A stretch of DNA of 64,000 bases, taken from NCBI GenBank assembly GCA_014218235.1, contig CM024759.1, positions 70,316,119 through 70,380,118 of the forward strand. The letters are read 5' to 3'. Source of the stretch: Colocasia esculenta (Eukaryota > Streptophyta > Magnoliopsida > Alismatales > Araceae). Below are positions 58,148-64,000 of the stretch, piece after piece (position 1 is the stretch's first letter; each line of letters begins with the position of its first letter). Position numbers and translations under genes: made by a program. The notes beneath the pieces are model-generated. The model was not told the DNA's origin and ran no database searches. It saw only the letters and a program-made list of their open reading frames with translations.

Positions 58148-59452
58148 GTCGGATTCAATACCGGTTCACTTAAATCCTTTCTTTTTTTTAAACCTTCATT
58201 AATAAACATTTTTTCTCCTTAAATACACTCTTCCTCCTCCACTACAAAGGTGCCACATAAGTTCTTTAGTAACGCATAGGAGGAAGCCATGCCCCACAAC
58301 TCGCTTTTAATTAAGTTTGTAACAAAGGTAGCGTGGGAAGAAGAGTGGCCCATCGCACAAGAGAAAACCCCCTCAAATTTCCCTCGCACGAGATAAATAG
58401 GCCCAACTAAATCTTTGCATTATTCTTTTTCATTTTGAACTAAGTAATAGTTAAGGCATAGAACTATAAACATTACATACTATTTTTATAATAATATTCA
58501 TATAGATGGTAAACAATGAAGTAGACAAGATTGTTTCCCATGTTATTTCGTTTGAGCAAAACCATCAATAATTAAATGCATGTAGATTACTTTTGTAATA
58601 TTTTAAAGAATGAGTATTCAACTCCTATTTTTACAAATTTGACAAATCTAATCTTAAAATATAGATATTGTAAATAAAAAACTATCGTTAAATTTCTTTA
58701 AAATAAAACTATTCAAAATAAAAAGTTATCCTTTCTTATTCATTTTTTCAAATATATGAAAAATTATCTTTTGATTTAATCTTTTAAATTATTCTAATAA
58801 TCACTGGTTTCTTTGACTAGTATATATAGAAGAGGCAGAATTATTATATAGTGTGGTCGAGACAGGAGGAACGTCTACCTTCCCCACAGTCCTGAAGACG
58901 TGCACGCTCCAACATCAGAGAAGAATATGTCCTCTGGAAGAGATCAGAATTCTGAGAATCTTTCTCCAGCTGGGTAACCTACTAATTAAGTTCGAGTCAG
59001 CCATAGAACTTTGCAAGCAAGCTTGTCCTTTGTGGCGAAAACCAGGCAACAGAGGGAGGCATCGACGGTCAGAAATTTAATTAGAAGAGAACGGTACAGG
59101 ACCTCCAACTGTGTGGAGACATCTGGGCCAATCACTGCAGCATCCTTCAGTCCCCACCACAATGTAGCCCTTGTGACTGGATAGCTGGACGTGGACAACC
59201 CTATCACTAGCGGCACTTCTTCCCCCACGTCCTACTTTCCTCAACCACAACAAGGGAATGCCTCTACTTCTCCTCCTCCCTTTCTCCCTTCACCACATGA
59301 TCACCTCCAAAGTAATGACCTTACCCATCCTTCCATGGCTGTGCCCTGCATCTCCCATTCTTCTTATATGAGCTAAGCTACTTGAGCTCTTTCTCCTCTC
59401 CCCTTAGTTTCTGTTTCTTCTCTCCCACCCAAGTGGTCGATCTGCAATTACA
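58148..59452. other. Upstream region of the FAD4-like gene
   Basis: AT-rich to about 58840, with a TATA box TATATATA at 58821-58828. From there it is more balanced and ends in a CT-rich stretch (59390-59430) before the ATG. A weaker TATATG lies at 59365-59370. Small ORFs at 58853-59080 and 59191-59376 have no recognisable family and may be leader or noise. Confidence 0.4.
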
Positions 59453-60373
59453 ATGTACGCCATCACCACAAGATGGCACCTCCTCAAGCACCCCCATTCC
59501 CTGCGAGCCCGCCGCCGCCTCCATGCCGCCCTACAAGCTCCCACTGTCACCCCCACCGCCACCATCATCACTGTGACCCCCGGAGTTAACCCTAACTCTA
59601 ACCTTAGCATGGCCGCCAGCGCCAACCCCAAGCTCGCGGCCGGCGACCAGGGCCTCCACTCCACGTGGTCCCACCGCGCATGGGTCGCCGCCGGGTGCGC
59701 CTCCCTGCTCGTCTCCCTCGCCAAGTCCATCTCTGCCGCCTGCGACTCCGGCCTCCTCCTCGAGCCCTTCCTCGCCGCCGCGGCGGGCTACGTCCTCGCC
59801 GACCTCGGCACCGGGGTCTACCACTGGGGCATCGACAACTACGGCGGCCCCTCCACGCCGGTGTTCGGCGCCCAGATCGACGCCTTCCAGGGCCACCACC
59901 GCTGGCCGTGGATCATCACCCGGAGGGAGTTCGCCAACAACCTGCATGCCCTGGGGAGAGTGATGGCCCTCGCCATGCTCCCGTTCGACCTCGCCACCGA
60001 CGATGCCGTGGTCCACGCCTTCGCGGCAGTGTTCGGCGGGTGCATCATGTTCAGCCAGCTGTTCCACGCGTGGGCGCACGGCACCAAGAGCCGGCTGCCG
60101 CCCCTGGTCGTGGCGCTGCAGGACCTGGGTTTGCTAGTCTCACGCGGCGAGCACGCTGCGCACCACCGGCCGCCGTACAACGGCAACTACTGCATCGTGA
60201 GCGGCGTCTGGAATGAGTTCCTGGATAAGCACAGGGTGTTCGAGGCCATGGAGATGGTGATCTTCTTCAGGTTGGGCGTCCGGCCGCGGTCGTGGAGCGA
60301 GCCTGAGTCGGAGTGGATGGAGCACGCCGGGGACGACGGAAATAGGACGTCGCATGGCATGCAGGAGATCTAG
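59453..60373 (+). CDS. FAD4: Plastid fatty-acid desaturase FAD4-like
   Basis: Single-exon gene of 306 codons, close to the usual size of FAD4 proteins. FAD4 puts the trans double bond at position 3 of palmitate on plastid phosphatidylglycerol. The first 50-60 residues are rich in Arg, Ser, Thr and Ala (MYAITTRWHLLKH, RARRRLHAALQ), fitting a chloroplast transit peptide; an inner ATG (MAASANPK, 59609) is a less likely start. Histidine motifs: GVYHWGIDNYGG (121-132), FQGHHRWPW (145-153), FHAWAHG (204-210) and GEHAAHHRPPYNGNYCI (232-248), all as in the TMEM189/FAD4 family. Hydrophobic segments about 78-90, 101-122, 187-204. Very high GC, unlike its flanks. No damage seen. A FAD4-like paralogue with a different substrate is possible. 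Confidence 0.93.
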   Translation: MYAITTRWHLLKHPHSLRARRRLHAALQAPTVTPTATIITVTPGVNPNSNLSMAASANPKLAAGDQGLHSTWSHRAWVAAGCASLLVSLAKSISAACDSGLLLEPFLAAAAGYVLADLGTGVYHWGIDNYGGPSTPVFGAQIDAFQGHHRWPWIITRREFANNLHALGRVMALAMLPFDLATDDAVVHAFAAVFGGCIMFSQLFHAWAHGTKSRLPPLVVALQDLGLLVSRGEHAAHHRPPYNGNYCIVSGVWNEFLDKHRVFEAMEMVIFFRLGVRPRSWSEPESEWMEHAGDDGNRTSHGMQEI

Positions 60374-62791
60374 TTTGGAATGATTGTGAGATCAGATGGC
60401 TCGGAGGAGTTGATGTGATTGCACATTTTTATTTTTGCGTAATTAAACTTTGTACAAAACATGGAACAATTGTTCCTTCGTCTGGATACAGTTTTGCTGG
60501 TACGAATATTCTTGACAAAATATATATATGGTTGATCTGGAAGGCTCGGATGCCATGAAAATTGGGATTTCCTATTTTTTGAGGGAGTGGAATTGTTGTC
60601 ATAGATTTGAGATGTATGCAATTCAATGCAATTTTTTCCACCCACATAAGGGGTAAGCCTCCTAGAGAGAGGTCAAAACCTTCACCATACATGATGGGTT
60701 CTTTTATAAGATGAAAAGCGGATTAGTAACACACTCGTTTGACACATATTTGATGTCACTCATACTAATTTAAAATTTGTGTCATATAAATAGTGTCAGA
60801 TACATGTGTTATAAAATGACCTTTTTTTGTCATTTCTGTTATGACATTTATGCCTTCTTTATTTTATTTATAAAATTAAAATTTTAAAAATATAAAAAGT
60901 AATATATATAGATTCATAACTCATCAGAGGAATACTACCTCAATCCCATTTGATGAGAGGGAACAAGGAGAAGTACTGTTGGTGATGAAATGGGCCAGAT
61001 ATTGACCTTTCCGGGGAAAGGTCATTTTCATAAAGTTTGTGGTATGAGTAGCAAGAAGGGTACAGAATATACATGCAAGGTTGGACCAGCTGGCCGGCAA
61101 ATTTTATCTTATACTGTATTTATCTACTCAATAATATACTCGTTATCCTAAATTAAATGAAATTATAAGAGTATTTATCTGAATATGGACCAATTTTAAG
61201 TGCAAATGCTGATTATATTAAAGTTCAATGTGATCAACGGTAGATTTGAAATCGATCTGATCCCCACAAGCATTCACCTAATTGTCTTATTGTCTCTATT
61301 GTGTCTCTAGGAACGTGTTACAGCCCACTTGGTGGTTTTGGGACATATATGTTCTGGAAACTAAGGCCAAAAAAAAGACATCAAATACCGATCCTATTAT
61401 CATATCTCTTGTGCTATTGAATTTTTGTTTTCCAAGAAAAGAAATTTGGGCGTATGTTCCGAACTTTGATTCAACGAACGGTGTCGGCCACTAGCTAGGC
61501 TCCAGAAAGTTCTGTGCCGACCAACCTATGCTCATCCATGGTTGGCCTGGTTCGCCTGACCCGGACAAGCTCGATAAGGCCTCTGCATGAACGGCTATAA
61601 ACATTTCTAGGTCTCTTAGCCTAATTTAGCTCAAAACTCAAATAATAGTGAGAAGTATTTGATGCAAATGATGTCTTATAGTGGTGCTTAATCATCTTGT
61701 GAACTTATATGCTATTGATTTATTTATGCATAGACGATAGCGGTAGCCTTTAAAAAAAAAAAACTGACTCATATATGCGCACGTCTTTTCTGTAAATCAC
61801 AAGACAGACCTAAATATGACAGAAAAATTTATACTTATTGTGTGGAGAAAGAGTGTGTTTTTTTTATGAGAAATAGATATCCGGATTTCTTATAATTCCA
61901 AATGAAACCAATATGCATGCATGGAACAAGATTATGCGTCAGGTATTACTCTAATACGTACGCTCCACATCTCCAATGTTGGCCCAAAGTCCTGTAAGGC
62001 CTCTGGACCAGCAATGTTTAGTGGGCCAGTCGACCAAATGCCTCGTTGGCCTCGGTAGTATTGGGCCGCCATCCTAGTGATCTGCCATGGACCGCATGGT
62101 ACAAATGAAATGGTGTCTCCTGACATGCAAATTGGGAGCAAGTCATCGTCTTGTTCGTGAGTTCAGAAAATTAGCTGAGCTCAAACAGAACAGTAGCAAG
62201 CCAATTTGACAGGGGTACCCCTGGTTAAACCCCCATTTTTAGTTTGACAGGGAGGGGTAGAGGAAACTAGGGGTAACCACAATAATTGCGGTTATCTGTG
62301 GGTGGCGGACTAGTTTGATTCATGGTTAAATTACCCATGGGTAGTTTATCCATGGGTTCACTAGCCCATCTTTTTGACTTTGGATGGTTGGTTAGATTAT
62401 CCCTGGTTACTTTTTATTTTTTTTAATCAACTATATACTTTGACTCTATTTATCTTTATTAAGGGAATGTAAAAAGTTATAATTTTAAGAGATATATAAT
62501 AAAATATTATGTGCAATTTAATGATATTTTTTTAAAATTTTTTTGGAAAAAAAAAAGTTACCCACCCTCTACCCCGACCCATTTTGGCAACACTTTTTCC
62601 TACCCAGGGGTACACTTACCCGAGGCAGCTTAACCCAGAAATTGCCCTACCCTGCTTTGACGAGAAAAGCGGCTGGTGGACATCTGCCCCAGGGTTAGTC
62701 GCGTAGGAGACTGGTCGCCCCCTACCCTGTTTCTAGAAAATTACTGCTTTACCCCCCCCCCCCCCCCCCCTGGGCGGTCGACTGCTCTGCG
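60374..62791. other. Intergenic AT-rich DNA
   Basis: 3' flank of FAD4 and about 2.4 kb without a recognisable gene. Short ORFs (61282-61494, 61932-62141) show no family. 62200-62660 has words such as CAGGGGTAC and its partial complements that may be an old repeat. A C homopolymer of about 20 bases is at 62753-62771. Confidence 0.5.
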
Positions 62792-63098
62792 TGACACTAT
62801 TCCATCTGTGCACACATGTTCATATTTTGTACAATACAATCATCCAAAAAAATTGTAAAATCGTTAGGAAAATTTACTGAACAAATTCCAACATCAATGA
62901 TATGAATTACAAATATTCGTCCAAACTTTGGTGTTGAACTGGGCTGCGGGACACATTATCTCACCGGTCCACACATCTTCATATTTTCTACAATACAGAC
63001 ATCCACATAAATTGTAAAAAGATTATAAACATTTACTAAAATAATACCAACAACACAATAGGATATGAATTACAAATATTTCTTCAAACTTTGGTGTA
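62792..63098. repeat. Tandem duplication, about 155-bp unit, two copies
   Basis: 62792-62949 and 62950-63098 share CACACAT(G/C)TTCATATTTT, CAATACA, ATCCA(A/C)A(A/T)AAATTGTAAAA, ATATGAATTACAAATATT and CAAACTTTGGTGT. They are diverged, so the duplication is old. Confidence 0.8.
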
Positions 63099-63374
63099 CG
63101 ATTCCTAAAATCAGTCCCTGTTAAATACATACGAAATCAGAACACCATGTACAAAATATTCCAGAAACATGTGGCGCTACAAGCTGCCAACTGCCAATGC
63201 ACATATATCACACACAACAATTATCTGTATTGATACAAAAACAGGTTCAAACGTTCACATAAATTTAAACATACATAGAAGCTTTCTTAACACAATTCCT
63301 CACAAAAAATGTCCAGTGACATACACATAGCCAGAACAGAAACACCCGGGATGGCCCACATTCTTCAGCTCCTA

Positions 63375-63868
63375 CTATTCGTCTACTTCAGGGGGAGTCA
63401 TCATTTGCACCAACTCCTCGTACCATGGAAATTTCTTCCCCTGAATCCACTCGGTTGATGGGTTGATCTGCACCACAAATTAAAACATAAGTCAGAACAA
63501 ATTATCCACAACAGAGATCAGGGGGATTATGGAGGGGGATTGGGCTGAGTTGGGGAACAAACATACCGCTATGTACTCATTCCATTGCAAGTCATTACCA
63601 TACACTAAATTATCGTCCACATCCCATGCAAATCCACCAGTTCCAACCATTTCTTCAATTGTGTAGTACAGAGCCTTGTAGAATGTTATTCTTGCCTTCA
63701 CTTTGCTCCAGGGATAGTTTACTGCTCTAATAGCATTTAGACCATTAGCAAAAAACTTGAGGGTCTTCTCACTGAAGTCCAGCATACCTGCTCCTCCTAC
63801 TAACTTGATCTCATCCTCCAACAGTCCCAACAATGAGAAATCCATGTCATCGGACCACATGTCTGTAC
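63375..63868 (-). CDS. MYB/SANT-like DNA-binding protein, 5' end beyond resolved exons
   Basis: Two exons are clear. The upstream one (63567-63868) starts after an AG at 63869-63870, so the gene begins further right and may run off the window. It reads KTLKFFANGLNAIRAVNY ... KVKARITFYKALYYTIEEM ... GFAWDVDDNLVYGNDLQWNEYIA, the pattern of Myb_DNA-bind_3 (SANT-like) domains. The donor is GTATGT at 63561-63566. The last exon (63375-63467, acceptor GTGCAG) continues INPSTEWIQGKKFPWYEELV and a stop, the usual end of this domain. Such proteins are plant nuclear factors or the DNA-binding partner of PIF/Harbinger transposases; no transposase is visible here. Confidence 0.75.
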
Positions 63869-64000
63869 CTACAACAACAAAAATAAATTGAATTCAATAA
63901 TCCACTTGAAGAAGGCAACAAATCCATCTCATGGGCCTCATGTCCATCTGCCATTTAAAAACCCATGGCAGGCTCTGGAAGGTCGGCCGAAATGGATGTT

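Noticed and set aside
59531..60216. Long alternative-frame ORFs over the FAD4-like gene (182 and 183 codons)
   Set aside because: High-GC shadows; only the 306-codon + frame has the histidine motifs of the desaturase family.
1..64000. tRNA or rRNA genes
   Set aside because: None seen; the only tRNA-related words are retrotransposon primer-binding sites at 5058, 12521 and 48897.

Overview
This is nuclear DNA from a flowering plant. The evidence is intron-containing plant genes, a plastid fatty-acid desaturase with a transit-peptide-like N-terminus, plant Ty3/gypsy (Tat and Tekay-like) and Ty1/copia retrotransposons, and a CACTA transposon of the plant Transposase_24 type. The very GC-rich coding sequence of the two best host-type genes (FAD4-like and F-box/LRR) suggests a monocot, but the sequence does not prove it. 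More than 90% of the window up to about 58.15 kb is transposable-element DNA arranged as a nested stack. Only a few host-type genes are visible.

Layout. (1) 1-4503: arm of an incomplete CACTA-like element on the minus strand, with its terminus at 4503. It holds a two-hairpin cassette (80-453), G-rich minisatellites (1755-2046, 3310-4010), a GA microsatellite and CCGACGGA-type subterminal repeats. (2) 4504-5355: remnant of a + strand Tekay-like element (LTR end, primer-binding site, leader). (3) 5356-58147: a decayed Tat-lineage Ty3/gypsy element on the + strand. Its protease, RT and start of RNase H lie at 5366-7204, and the rest of RNase H plus integrase at 16152-17822. An antisense extra ORF (Transposase_28-type, 'putative gypsy type transposon') is split into 55848-56929 and 18758-20142. 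The 3' LTR is 57351-58147.

Three insertions sit inside that Tat element. (a) 7205-16151 is a minus-strand, gag-only Tekay-like element with 3.6-4.0 kb LTRs and target-site duplication (TSD) CAGGA; one of its LTRs carries a 299-bp CACTA MITE (TSD TTA). (b) 17953-18484 is a hAT-type MITE (8-bp TSD). (c) 20143-55844 is a 35.7-kb CACTA-delimited segment (TSD GTT). Inside (c) are an LTR-like fragment (about 21.1-23.0 kb), a truncated Tekay-like LTR (26168-29170), MITEs, a GC-rich F-box/LRR gene (33654-35387, minus), a second copy of the CACTA 5' half (from about 35.86 kb), and a solo LTR (41126-51476, TSD GTATT). That solo LTR itself holds another solo LTR (42529-43857, TSD TAACA) and a gag-only Ty1/copia element (44911-50932, TSD ATTAT). 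The right arm of the CACTA carries decayed TNPD-like and TNPA-like transposase genes.

To the right of the Tat 3' LTR lies host-like DNA: a FAD4-type plastid desaturase gene (59453-60373, +), about 3 kb of AT-rich intergenic DNA, and a MYB/SANT-like gene (minus) that runs into the right edge.

The genes do not form an operon or pathway; this is eukaryotic DNA. Most transposon genes are broken by stop codons, many of which look like CGA to TGA changes. Boundaries given with TSDs were read directly from the bases; lineage names rest on recognised protein motifs and LTR length.
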